Part shown: piece after piece, positions 1-15,900 of the stretch
Position numbering within the stretch: the stretch's first letter is position 1
Layout of the letters: every line of letters begins with the position of its first letter
Assembly: GCA_963978895.1 (NCBI GenBank)
Contig: OZ022245.1
Span: 26,397,730 to 26,461,729, forward strand
Source of the DNA: Erpobdella octoculata
Lineage: Eukaryota; Annelida; Clitellata; Hirudinida; Erpobdellidae
Length of the DNA stretch: 64,000 nt
Reading direction: 5' to 3'
Made by a program: the position numbers and the translations under genes
Notes under the pieces: generated by a model
What the model was told of the DNA's origin: nothing
Databases searched by the model: none
Seen by the model: only the letters and a program-made list of their open reading frames with translations

Positions 1-179
1 TTATAGATCCTCTTGTGTTCCATCCTCGAGTTGTTTGGTTTTTCTTTTGTAATCTTCTATTTCTCTTTTCAGATTCAAAATTACCAAACTTTCACTGAAA
101 CTTCTCGCTCGCTTTCTTTCCTTCTTCTGGTTTTGTTTTGACTCGGAGAGCACTGAAATCAAAACTAAAATCGTTAGTT

Positions 180-2983
180 TTAGTTAAAGAAATAAACGCT
201 CATAAATGTATTTCTGTTTTTTTTACTGGAACTGACGACGAGCTTTTCCAGAAGTTTCAGTTTCTGAATTGCATCTTCGTCTGTCTGAAAGAAATATATA
301 AACAAATAGGTGGAATGACTTGAAGGCATTTTGTATTATAGCACATCGACAGTTTAAACAATCAGTGAAAAAACATAACTTAAAATGATTTGTTTTACCA
401 GTTTCGGCTGATTGGATTCCTTTGCTAGGTTTGAGAGATTTTTTGGTCCCCATTTGTACTGCATGTACAGCATGTCTTTGTAGTATTCTCTGAAAGTAAA
501 AGTTCTGTGACACTTTAGCGAGTTGTACTACTGCATTCAATACTTAAAAATTACTTTATCAACCCTATATCATATTTTCTTTTTTGTCACGAACATAAAA
601 GCCCAACAATTTTAAAAATTTTACTTATCTTCTAAACGGTGTTAGTATTATTTACAATTTGGTGTATTTGTTGAATGATTAACTTTTTTTTAAATACTAA
701 TAAAATGTGAAATTTAACCAACTTTTCCCAATCTTTACTTGCCGGAAGCTGATTAGACAAGTATGGCGACCACGCGGAACTGGACGGGTCGCATGCGCCC
801 AGTCCAGCGGAAGGCGACATCGTTCCGAATGGAGAAGGCGGAGAAAGAAGTGAATTTAAAATATGGTTTGTCGACGGTCCTAGAACCGGCAGTTTGATTT
901 TCATTTTACGAGAACGATGAGGCGGTTTCGCGTACGGGTCAAAACAACACGTAGCGGGTTTACACGGTAACGAATCACACGGATTACATGTATTCGTTTC
1001 AAACCGGTTACACGGTGGATGTGGATTACATGTAAACGGACAGCACTGATAACAAGTTCCGGGTTTACACGGGGGACAATCACTAGTAGGAAGACAGCAG
1101 GGTGAGCAAGGGTTGTAAATGTATGCCGAGTCAAGGTTTCGATCGATTGAAGTGCACTCGTTTGAAATGCACGGATTAAAACGTTCTGAATTATAAGGTT
1201 CGTATAAAACTGGGTCATACGGGTCAAACTCGTAGAGGTCAGAAGGGTTTGTAGGATTACAAAACTGTTGAGACCATCCACAAGTTTTTTTTTGTTGATC
1301 GATTGGCAGCTGAAATTCTCTATCTATGAGCAGACATTGCGGTGGACTTTTGTTGGCGCTTCTACTCCTTTGAGTGCCATACCTGAGAGGTACTTTTGGT
1401 ACTCTGATCCCTTCGACGTTCAATTTGTTCTTCCGGAAAATATGTGGCCTGTTTGTTTCAATGTTACTCTTTTAATAATATCTTTATTAGAAAGAAAAAA
1501 ATAGCCTGGTATTCATAAAATAAAATTACTGCATTATTTCACAAGAAGTCAGATATTGAAGTAAACATTCGATGTCACCTTAACGGTTGGATCGGCCTCT
1601 TGATTTCACCGACGGGAGTCGGAACTTTTATAACTCTCGGCGAAGACCTAAAAAAATATAATTAACAATTACCTAAAATCAGTTGATTCTATATTTAGTA
1701 AACCAAAATAAGGTGATTCTACTAAAGCACAACTTGAACAATTTGAGCTCTAAACTGAACGCAATCGACATTCTAACCTTTTCATCAACTATAAATCGTT
1801 TTAAAATTTTTAGCTTCTGTACACACTACGACTGATTATTGTACTGAACTCTCACCGGGGGACTTGTGAGACTCTTGACCGTTCTTGATAGACAGGGGAA
1901 CGACGTAGACCTCTGAACGTATGAGCACAGCACCGCATCGGCCGTGGTGTTTTGGCTCTCGAAGGATCGGGGTAACACGTCAGTGCTGGGTGGCATAATT
2001 CTTCTTGTTGGCACGGGCAGATAAAGTGGCACGGACAGACGACATCAGTTCGGAGACTTTTACGAGGAGGTCCTGGCGCTGGAAAAAATCTCCGAAAAGT
2101 TTTTGTACTCGCGTGAAATACTTTGGGGTTTTGTTGTGAGGGAGGGTGTAAGGGAAGGAGAGACTGAACAGCTTCTTCATCAAATAGCGAATCTTCGTAT
2201 TGACCAAGAATGATTGTTTGGAATATGGTTCTATTTCGTCCTCTGTTTTGAAATCTTTGGAAAACTGCTGGAAACTATCTTCTGGAGTTTCATCTTGTAT
2301 GGCATCTTCTTTTTTTTCTATCACAGCTTCATCGGGTTCGGATCTCAAATTGGTGTTGAATTCTTCATGTCCATCGACATCGTTGTTTGGATTTGAGTTT
2401 ACCGACAAGTCAGGATAATAAACGTAGATGTCTTCACCAGCACAGTTAAGTCTATTTTCTTTGAAATGACTGCAAAAACGTGGTAGCAAAGAAATCGTAA
2501 TGTATATGAAAAAAATCTTGTAGTTTTTAATGTGATTGGTACAAATCAACAAAAAAGTTTTAATAAAATGGCTCATGTTTCAAGTTGCTCACTATAAATA
2601 ACAGTTACTTGCCCGAAATTTAAAGCAGCAGTTTTAAAGCCCCCATCATACAAGCGGAAAAGCTGCATCGGAACTTGGTGGTTTTGGTTCCAGGAGCAAG
2701 ACGTTCCAGATTCAGACGTAGGGTTGACAAAAGAGATGAATTTATCGTAAGAGTTTTTTAAGTTTACCTTGTGAGAATGATAAAATGAACCGTTCTGCAA
2801 AAACCGAGATGTTTTTTGCGAACCTGGAGCTTGGTTCAACAACTGTGGTGAATGTGCTTGATCCGGAATGATTGTATGACCTGCCACTGAAGACTGAGCC
2901 GTTGTTTTAAATGTAGATGTTGCGAAACCTTTCTTTTTGAAGCTGTTGTTTGCTTGGTTTTCATTTGAATCGGCTATGAAAAG
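180..2983 (-). CDS. Cys/Pro-rich protein gene A (multi-exon, 5' end not found)
   Basis: I do not recognise a family. Exons I support on the minus strand: 2768-2983, about 2100-2469, 1856-2078, 1579-1647, 739-1466, 399-487 and 180-284, the last ending in TAA. From 1856 down to 180 every splice phase agrees; two acceptors read AGAG|. A short exon near 2590-2655 is possible. The border between the acidic exon (about 2100-2469, rich in Glu/Asp) and the exon at 1856-2078 is not resolved. The protein has Cys/Pro clusters (for example CPCHFICPC near 2020 and several CNP/CKP pairs between 900 and 1280), no membrane segment and no signal peptide in the exons seen. The C-terminal exons give a polar, Lys-rich tail (EYYKDMLYMQYKW, then QKLKLLEKL). 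It is the third of three tandem Cys/Pro-rich genes on this strand. A structural or sperm-type Cys-rich protein is possible but unproven. Confidence 0.5.
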
Positions 2984-3563
2984 CTGTATTTTTCGCGTAG
3001 ATTTTAATGTTTTTCAGATCTGCCTGTTTACTCTACGGCGTTTAACCATCGTGTGAAACTATTAACCAAAATTTCATTTAGGCTAGTAATTTCAAGTTAA
3101 AAAAGGTAAAATCTGGAACATTTTGAATGCAAAAGTAGTTCATTAACATTTTGAATGTTTTTAGAGATGGACATTACTGGACAGCAATTATACAGAATAG
3201 ACAATGCGCCATTTTTAAATTTAAAAATTAAATGTTCAGCTAAACAACTGCTTATAAACAGCTGTTCTGTTGCCAACCAGAAGCAAATTATAATAATATA
3301 GTTGTTGAATTGGTCGGTCTAAAAATAAGCTAATGCGAAATTTTATTTAACGGTTTCCATTTATATATAGTTATTTAGATTTTCTTGGTTATATAGCATT
3401 TGTTGTTTATTTATTAAAAAAAAAAATTGTTGACATGGTGACGCTGTTTTATTTTTATTTAAATGTTATTATTTCTATGGCACACTTAATTATCGCCCAG
3501 ACTCGACATGTTGAGACAATTTTTAAACAAATATAGATCTAAAAAATGAGTCCAACTAGATGG
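2984..3563. other. Spacer between Cys/Pro-rich genes
   Basis: AT-rich DNA without a convincing exon. The missing first exon of gene A should lie here or further up. No repeat longer than short A/T runs is visible. Confidence 0.4.
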
Positions 3564-5615
3564 TTACTTTTTTGAAAACACTCTTTCAAACAAACTCTTA
3601 GCTTTTAAACCTGTATGGCTTTTAGTGCTTTTGTTATTAGCATCGTCTTTTGAACTCCTGCGATTTTCTTTGGCCGATTCGTTTTTCGTTTGGTCTTTTG
3701 AACTTCTACGTGCCTCTTTAAATTGTTCGTTTTTGAGTTCTTCAGTTTTCGACTTCCTGTGGTTTTCAACGGGTGGTTGTTCATTTTTCAAGTTTTCATA
3801 CTTGGACTTGTATTTTTCAAGTTTGCTCCTCAGAGTGACGACATCGGATGTTGTGGAAGACTTAAGTGATTCTTCTTTCTCGCGGTCGTCGATGGACTTT
3901 CGTGATTTTTTTTAAGTATTTACTCCAACCAGAAGAGTTCTTCTGAGCCAAAAGCGCTATCGATAAAAAAATTAAAGAATCTGAACTTAGCTGCCATTAT
4001 AAGCCAAAAACACAGCATCTCATTACTTCCATCTTTTTTTTTAAAGCCTCCTATAAGTTTAATCGAACTTCGTCTACTAAGGCGCTATTATTATCCAAGA
4101 GCTATTTATTTATTAAATAAGCAAAATAATAAACTCAATTTTTCTACATACAGATTAAGTTTGGATTGTAACTATATGTATATTCGCCAACCACTCATGA
4201 GTTCGTCAAGAGAGTGAAGCTGTTTGTAGCAATCTATATCTGAGCACTGTCTCTTCATCTGGTTAAATTGCAGTATGAATAAATGAAGAACTAATTAAAC
4301 AATCGTCATTTCTATAAAAAAAAATAGATGGTTTAAAAATTGAAGAAACGTAGGTACCTTTTTCAACCTTTTCTTTTGATTCAATATTAATGCCGATGTA
4401 ACGTCAGGAATGCCATTCTTGAATTTAAGTACATTTTTGTCATCCTCCAAGGGACAGATATTTGTGGAGCTATTTCAACATTAAATCATAAAATAATAAC
4501 AGTTTTAATAGTCTCTTAAAAGAAACAAAATTGTTATTTTAAAAGCTAAATAGTTTCCAAATAAATAAATAAAACTGAGTAGATAAAAATCTATTTTAAT
4601 TTCACTCACCTCAAACTATTTGTACAAAGCAAGTCCTTTGCTTTCTCCTTTTTTTTGCAACCGTAAAAATTTGGCGGAGCAACGACGATCTGTATCGGGT
4701 TTTGATTCAACTGATCTGTCGGTTCTAGCTTACATTCTAGAGACTTGGGAAGACCGGGCATGGAAAAATGTCGTGGCTGCGGGCAAAGTGGTGAGCAGGG
4801 TGGAAGAAACGGACAAAAATTGGGCGCCATATTTCCCATGTAAAAACACCCGTCATAAGGATATGGTAGCGGTAGGCAAGGAGGTGGCATAGGGGGACGT
4901 TCCTGGGACACGACGACGAATTCTTTACTGCACTTTTTACGACAACATGGATTACACTGGCAGCAGTGTTGAGTTTGCTGTGGATGGCAAGGTGGAGGGC
5001 AAGGTGGTGGGCAGTTCGGCGTACACGGCGAGGTCCACGGCTGGTGACATTGGCTGTAGGGGGGTGGACAAGAATATTGAATATTAGACGGGCACTGGGG
5101 ACAAGAAAGTGCCGGAAAAGGATAAGGACAAGGTTTTGAATAATATGGCATCAACTGCGGCGGCGTGTAACATAATGATGGGGGAGCATAAGGTTCCACA
5201 AACTGCGGAATTTCTACCATGGCATAGAAGTATAAGGCCTCTTCAAGAGTACTGATTTACTGTAAGGATAGAGGACGCTAGAGTTGGAATAAGGAAACAC
5301 GGGTGGCTGACCGTATCGTCGGATGAATTCTGACTGCATGCCAATCACTAGATCACGGTCGGCTGGATTCTTCACAAGATTGTTACAACCGCTATCACAG
5401 ATATCTTTGAGTATCGATGCGCTATCGTTTTTACAATAAGCGGCATGGTTGTTACTTAAATTCTCTCTGAAATTTTGGCCATCAAAACGCTGACTGGCAG
5501 TGGCCGTTGATCTATTCATGGCAGATGAGAAGTCAATGCCACCATTCTGTCTCTCCAGGTTGGACTCGCCAGCGCTTGTTTCTTTATGATAATTAGTCAT
5601 TCGATTTAGCTCCAT
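3564..5615 (-). CDS. Cys/Pro-rich protein gene B with C-terminal KYK coiled-coil motif
   Basis: Proposed exons: 5253-5615 (ATG start), 4610-5202, 4358-4469, 4192-4258 and 3564 to about 3874 (TAA stop), roughly 481 residues. Phases agree at all junctions. The acceptor of the last exon is weak and could shift. The intron between the first two exons would be only 50 nt (TCA|gtactc...ccgcag). Exon 2 encodes dense Cys/Pro repeats (PPCPPPCHPQ, CCQCNPCCRKKC). The 67-nt exon 4 encodes KRQCSDIDCYKQ...DELMS. The last exon is Ser/Lys-rich and carries KLEKYKSKYENLK, a likely short coiled coil. The same C-terminal order occurs in the neighbouring gene at 6107-8792, so the two are tandem duplicates. No family is recognised. 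The protein is probably cytoplasmic, since no signal peptide or membrane segment is seen. Confidence 0.55.
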
Positions 5616-6106
5616 TAAAATTTAGGATTATATTAACCCGTCATGGACGATATGACAGGTAGCCAGTTTCGCATGCTCTACTTCCGTTGAAAACTGCGAC
5701 CGTATTTTTTTTTTGTCCGTTCTAATTAGATGGAAATGTTTCATTCTATACGCTGTTAGACTTCGTTATAAAAAAATTAATGTTTTCGAGCGATCTTTTA
5801 AAACATAGTTTCTGTAGATATTTGTAAACAAGTTGTTATTGACATAAACAAAAAGCAATGAATTAATGACGTCCTTGAATATATAATAAAGTAAACTTTT
5901 TCTAGTTTTTCTGTCAAATTGGCCTACCATTTACAGTCGTTTACAACAGCAACCTAAAAAACATGGTAAAAAGATATAAAAGATCTTTTCCAGTGCGTCA
6001 ACCAAATTGGATTTTTAGAATTGCTTTATGATGGCTAGTTTCAAGTGGCTTGAGAAATAATAATGTAGACTTCATCACGATTTAAAAACGATTTTTTTCG
6101 CGCGTT
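5616..6106. other. Intergenic stretch upstream of gene B
   Basis: AT-rich spacer of about 490 bp between the stop of the next gene and the ATG of gene B. It should contain the gene B promoter, but I see no recognisable element. Confidence 0.4.
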
Positions 6107-8792
<2,686 letters not shown>

Positions 8793-9943
8793 ATGGCGAT
8801 GTTACGGTCGAAAAAAAAGATGACTAAAGAGAGTTAAGAAATTTGTTAACATAACTATTTTTTATTCAAATTTTAGTATGATTTTTTAATATTATTAATT
8901 AAACTGCATTCAATGGAAGATTTGTTCTCGCTAAGTTTTATTGATAAACAGTAATACCGATGACGTTTTAATATCTTTTTAAAGAGAATATCCCATGTTA
9001 ATGTATGTGTATATAGAAAAATTAAATATGTTTTATATACATCATTAAACTTTTTGAGTTATTCTAGATTTTTATTGGTGAAAATAGCAAAAATTTCTGC
9101 ACCAGCGTTGCCGCAGCTAGTAGGTACCATATAAGGCACGATTTGAAATTTGAAGACGATTCAAAACACGTTGAAAACTATGCACTTGTGTATCGAGTTT
9201 CAAGATTCTTCTCTGCTAAGTAAACGTCGTACCATTCAATGTCTTAACAGTTTAACTAAAATTGGAATACAGTAAAAATTCTCTAGAGTGGAACCTTAAA
9301 AACGGATGATAAAAACACTTCGGACTACGGACACTATCTGGCTTGTCCCCAAAGAACGGACAGACATGAGAAGCGGACATTTGCTCTTCCCAGAGGGTGT
9401 CCGTTCATAAGGACTATAGCTTTATATCGAAAAAGTGGAAATTTGATAAAAAGTTCGCTAAGCTCTGACAGATGACCTTTGATCCTGAAAAAAGTTTCAA
9501 TACATCGCTTCCCGAAAAAATTACAAATGCTGGCATAAAAATAAGCCGAACACCCACAGGAAAACGTAGGCTCACATGCAGCGAAAACGGCCTTGTTAGG
9601 TGGGTCAATTTCAACTGAAAGCGGTGTGATAGCTGTTTTTAAGACTAGCTAGGGCCGCAGTTGTCCAAGCTATCGTCCCTCGGTCAAATGCTCCCCCCCT
9701 AAATAGAATGCCATTCCATTAAAAGAACCTATAATATTAATAAAAAAGATTACTGAGGCAAACATTAAACAACATCAAACAGGCATGTCTCTGTTTTACA
9801 AGAGATTGTGTTAAAAATTACGAACTACAGAAATGCAGAAGTAAAAGAAATAACTAAAATAATTTTTTATAATTTAAAAAAAAATTAACTTAATGAAATT
9901 AAAAAAAGAGTCCAATCTAGGCAGACTGTTGTTATAGAAAAAT
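8793..9943. other. Intergenic region with a degenerate interspersed repeat
   Basis: No gene is visible. At about 9271-9425 a sequence starting CAGTAAAAATTCTCT and containing several GGAC/GTCC words (ending near GAGGGTGTCCGTTC) resembles a decayed pogo/Tigger-type terminal-repeat element. A related stretch occurs at 36240-36440. Confidence 0.35.
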
Positions 9944-12900
9944 CTATTGACGCTCAGCTCCGTCCATATCGTTGACAGTTGCATTGTTTTCATCCTCTTG
10001 AGTATTTTCAGTCTGAGTCATGTTTTCCATATCTTTCATCAACTGTTTGGCCTTGTGGCGTCCTTCAAGTTTTCTCTTTATGTTCGCATTGACGTTGTCC
10101 AACTCCGTGTGACATCTGATGGATTTCTGCGTGAAAGATTTTCAAACAAGTTGCAAATTTCTGAACATGCACATGAACACACACACACACACACACAGCC
10201 GCACAAGAGCACTTATACAGGGTGGGTCAAAAGTAGAGTTACAATTAACACTTGGAAATTTTACATCTACTAATGAAGTAACTGCAACCTTACTTTTGGT
10301 CGACCCGGTATATGGATAACATTCTTTACTAAAGATCTGCTAGGGTCAGGCCTCGAACTATGTGCATACAGAGGCCAGGCCGCGAAAAATCAGCCCGTGC
10401 AAGACTCTGATCTCTATGTTATTTTAACTTTGCCAATGATAGCGTCAATCAATCTAAAAAAAAATGTCTCACCTCAATCCGCCACACAAGATCGACGTCC
10501 CAGTACCTGGTGACAAAGCTGAGAACAAAACATCCGTGAGGGCTGTTAACCCTGCCCACCCGGCCAGACCGATGGACGTAGTCGGAAATGAAGTTCGGAA
10601 AGTCGTAGTTTATCACGTGCAATGCCTGGAAATTCAAATGCACAGTTTAACGATTAGATATTATTAGTTGTATTACATTATCATTTATTTCTTCCACTAA
10701 AATTCATAGACTACAAACTAGCATGCGTAAAACTAACCAGTTAAAATGACTCAATAACTTCAGAAATAAAATTTGAATTTAAAGACGTGATCGAAAAACG
10801 GGTGACCAGCAAACCAATTTCCTCACTCACTCTCGAGGTGTCAAGTCCTCTTGACGCAAGATCGGTGCAGATGAGGAGATCCGTTTCGCCGTCGACAAAC
10901 GATGAGAAAAGACCTGCTCTGGCCTGGAGGGCAACAAATCGAAAAGATCAACATCATCTAAATTCAAGAAACATTATATTGCTACTAACAACAATAATTT
11001 AAATTTAAAAAAAAAATCAATCACTTTTTGGGGCATGTCCGCGTGGAAGCAGATGCTTTTGATGTTCATCGATTCGAGAGTCAAGCTGAGAAATCGACAG
11101 GTGTCCGGTGTGTTGCAGAAGACGATGGTCGGAATCTTGCGCTCCATGTTCGAGGTGACTACTTTCAAGAGGTGATCTGAACGAAGATGTTGTCATTTAT
11201 TTTAGGATAAATAATTTAAATTATTCTAAAACATTTCGGTCTTCGAATGTCCCAAGGAACCAGACGCCCCAAGAAATCGGACGCCCTGAGGGACTGGACA
11301 CCCCGGAGGAACCAGACGCCACGAAGAACAGGATGCCCTCCCTGGATAGTGTGTGGGATAAAACTTAAATCAAAAACGTATCACCAACCTAACTTCTGTG
11401 CTGGTCCAAGTCTGAGAAACTTGTGAACGACGTGTGGAAGAATGTGATGGAGATGTTCCGTTGTAATCGTCTTCACTGAATCCATCTGATCAAATAATAA
11501 TAATAATATACTCGTCTTCACTGAATCCATCTGATCAAATAATAATAATAATATACTCGTTTTCACTGAATCCATCTGATCAAATAATAATAATAATATA
11601 CTCGTCTTCACTGAATTCATCTGATTAAATAATAATAATAATATACTCGTCTTCACTGAATCCATCTGATCAAATAATAATAATAATATACTCGTCTTCA
11701 CTGAATCCATCTGATCAAATAATAATAATAATATACTCGTCTTCACTGAATCCATCTGATCGAATAATAATAATAATATACTCGTCTTCACTGAATTCAT
11801 CTGATTAAATAATAATAATAATATACTCGTCTTCACTGAATCCATCTGATCAAATAATAATAATATACTCGTCTTCACTGAATCCATCTGATCAAATAAT
11901 AATAACAATATACTCGTTATTAATTTTAACTTCTCCACAGCTGGTCATGTAAAACCTAGTTTTAAATCGCATTCAATTCAACGAAGTCATTTTATAATAT
12001 AATGAAATTATAAATTGGCAAATATTTAAAGTATAATTTATAAGGACCGAAAACACATTTGAATTGTTGTGGTTTGCATTTTCTCAGGATTCATTTGTGT
12101 TTCCATTATAACAAATCTTTAACATGATATAACGTGTCAGATGACTTAAAAGCCAGGAAATAATTAGAAATCGTTCAGCTTATTATAATTTACGTACAAC
12201 TAACCTCGATCAAGTCATCCAATTTCTTCCGGATGTTCTTTGGCATGGTGGCGCCGACCAAGGCTACTTGGATCACTTTGTTCGGCTGGATTTCCTCCAG
12301 GTCTGCGTGTTCTTCGACGTTCGATTCAATTTCTTCTGGCTTTACGACTGCTACCTGGATTAAAAACCAGGTATTCAAACATGACCAAAAACTTGTGCAA
12401 AAAAAAAACATAACGGCGACAGATTTACGTCGGGAGACTCGATCAAGCAACAAATGCAGATCGACTGAACTCTAAAAAAACATCCAACTAATAATAATAA
12501 TAATAATAATAATAACCAAACGCCTACTAATAATAATAATAATAATAATAATAATCAAACATAACATGCATCTACAAAGTCTATACATCAAGCATAACGA
12601 AGGTGCCTCATCAAACAAGACATGTGTCTTTTTCACACAGTATACGTGTCGTATACGTCAAGCATAAAATGTGACAAATGTCAAGGGCATAAGCGCAAAC
12701 CCCTAATCTACGAATGATCATCGTCGTCATCTCGGAAAAGCTGTCGTCGAGCATGCTGTCGACCTCGTCGAAGACGATCATGGAAAGTCGGTTTGCTCGG
12801 TACATACCTGTCAACGAGAAAAAAATTACCACAGGTAAGTCCTCTGCGTGGAAAAATGTAAACAATCCGAAACGAATGGAAGACTGCGGCAAAAATAAAT

Positions 12901-15900
12901 TTGAAATCGCCAAGTAGGTTTGATTTGGTACTGGTTTAATGTACGGCACTATAATAACCCATTGCTGTGATTTCAAATGAAAACAAGAAAAAGTATTTTG
13001 AACAATAACTCAATCGAAAACATTAAAAATTACGTCACACGTGACTAACGATTGGAAAGCAATTTGACAAGAACACCAGGTGTTGCAACGAGGAGATCGA
13101 TTGGTTTCACTTCCATGTCTCTCAGTATTTTCTACATTATATGTATTATCATTTAAATTATCATTTTTCTTTAAAAAAAAAATTTCATAATATACTGAAT
13201 GCAGAGGGCTCCCAGGATGTCTTTTGACAACTCGACCCGCACAAAACCTTCACCCGATCTGGCCACGTGTCTCAGAAACTGACTTGACCCCCCCCGATCA
13301 TTACTAAATTTAACATGAAGATCTTCCACAATTCGTGACACAAATCACCTGAGTTCCACTTCCTCCGCACTTCAGATCGACGGCTATGCCGAGCTGGTTC
13401 CCGATCTTCTCGGCGACCGACTGCAGAACAAAAACAAGTAATACGGACAGATTAAACATTGCTGAGATTAATTTAATGAAATAAACAATAATTATTTTTT
13501 ATTGTTTGATTTATTTAATTAATAATTGAGTTATAGAAAAAAATTCACAAACGTAAATTTGTTCTGCCAGTTCTCTGCCAGGAGCGATGATGACGGCAAT
13601 CGGTTGATTCAGCGACTGTTCTTCTGTCGAAGTTTTCCTCACCTGTAAAATCCTCTCGAGGGCTGGGATGAGGAAAGCCAGTGTTTTGCCGTTGCCTTAG
13701 AAAAAAGCGAAAAAGTTTTTTTAATGTGGTAGTTCTCCAGTGACAAAATGATATAAATATTGAAAAGAAAATGTAAATACACATGTCATATAATATTAAA
13801 ATAAACTCGCAGGCATAATAAAATTTGTATTTTAAGGACTTAAAACACGCACTGACCTGTTTCGGCTGCACACAACACGCTTTCCCCTTTTAACAGTTCT
13901 GGTATGACTTTTGCCTAAAGTTAAAAAAATAAATAAACAAAATTCATTTTAAATGCAAGTGGATACGATATTATACATTCAAACAAACTTATCAACTATA
14001 TTCTATCAATTCCAGTGACTTTTATAATTAAATTACAACTGATCATAATAATAACAATAATTGAGAATAAAATCTTCAACTAAATCCTTGAAAAATATGT
14101 TTAGAAATGGTTTTAAATTGAAAAAAACTGAAAAGACAAATTGATTATGACAGCATTTTTAATTATTACATTGTGTAATGCAAAAATAGTAGTAACGTAA
14201 GAAAACGAGAATACAAAATACCTGAATGTTTGTAGGTATTTTGTACTTGCAACTCTCGAGAGTTTGAACGAGGTTTGGAGACAAGTTCATCTCGGAGAAG
14301 GAAGAAAATTCCGACTGGTGTGCCGGGTTCTAAAATCGTCAAATGAAATATTATAAGAAATCTGAGTGAAATTATTATTTTTTCAAAAGTTTTATAATCT
14401 TAAAAAAAATATAGATCTATGGCACAACCGAAAACAAATCCAAAACATTAAACAAAATAGATTTTTATGTGCAAAATGTACAAAAATTATAATATTTTGC
14501 AAACAGTTTAAAAACGACAATAAATCACACGTGTTTAATGCTTCACCTTCTTCCACGAAAGAATAGTAAAATGATCGCCTTTCGACTTGTCGTGTTTCCA
14601 CCCGTGAGACGCCAACATCCTAGGTTCAAATTCGCTGTACGTCTGGCTCCTATAGTGGTTGTACTCTTTTCTGTTGCAAGAAATTATCAAATTCTGTACA
14701 CCCTCTTCCACTTTCCGCACTTTACTCTCTCGAAGGTTTTTTTTGTATTTCTGCTTTTCCCACTTTGACACCATGTTTTGAGGTATCGTTATCCTGGGTA
14801 TTTCTTCATTGTCGCCCAAGGCCTTCAGTAGAAATCATTGAGGTTTATAATAGAATTGTATAATTAATAACTATGCACTGATTAGCAAAGGCTAGTGGCA
14901 TAGCTTCAGATACAGGATATTTGAAAAAAGGACCTACCAATTAAACAAAATATTTTTTTCATATTTTTAAATTTTAATGTGATTTTCATACAAAAATAAT
15001 CAAGCAAAGGATCTATTTTTTAATAATCAATTTTGACAGTTCAAATTAATTTGAAGTGCAAATAGTGACACCATTTGTTTTTAATAATTATAATTCGAAC
15101 AGATATCTTCAATGCAAAAAAACTTAAAATTAAACCTCATCTTATGATTTTATGATGGCTTGAACTTTATTTCAATAATTTTATAATGAATAATTATCAT
15201 TTCGGTAAAGTTCTAGTATAGCGTCATCGGCCGATTTCTATAAAAAATCGGTTTAAAAAACTGTTTATTAGAATAAATTCAGAACATTATCAGAACATAT
15301 TAGGAAAAAATTTTTTTACAGAAAAACTTACTAAAAACCGACTTTAAGCAGAAAATATCCAAAGGCAGTGTTGATACGCGGAATAATACAATTCAAGGAA
15401 TGAAAAGTAAGGAAGAGTTAATATCAAAATAGAATAATAAAACAACAAGTAAATTGAAAATTGTTAGAAATAAAACTATAATTATTGAATATGGAAATAA
15501 ATTAAATATTTAATTATTAAGTGTGAAAAATTCTGAGCGCTGAGCGGAAACTTATCTATGATCAGAATTTTTTTAAATTTAGCCACAAATCCAAAAGTAA
15601 AGTAAATAATAAATAAAATAATAACATCAAATCATTATAATACAAATGAAATCTCTTCGACTCGCTGTGGTGGTGGAGGTCGCTGATGAAATCTCTCGTG
15701 GTCTTGCTTAGTCATAATTTCAAGCACGCGCACGCTGTACCCACTGATAGTTGAACACAAAATCTTCCTTCTTTTGTTTTTTGCTCTAAAAAAAATTGAC
15801 CGGGGTGGGGGAGTACAGCCAAATAATAAACACAAATCTTGCACCAGCCACTGACTACACCTGCTATTCATTAAGATTATGTTGGCTCTGAAAAGAAACT

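Noticed and set aside
1980..2576. In-frame TGA followed by 40 open codons ending at a donor, suggesting a selenoprotein or readthrough
   Set aside because: The exon at 1856-2078 reads in a different frame that is Cys/Pro-rich and joins in phase to the next exons, so the TGA is not in the coding frame.
11381..11938. A separate repeat protein of 185 residues
   Set aside because: It is the amplified DDX28 acceptor read as a frame; the last 32 codons are DDX28 exon 10.
12439..12471. Extra DDX28 exon between the DEVD exon and the VGAT exon
   Set aside because: Phases on either side already match without it, and its donor is weak. Kept only as a possibility.
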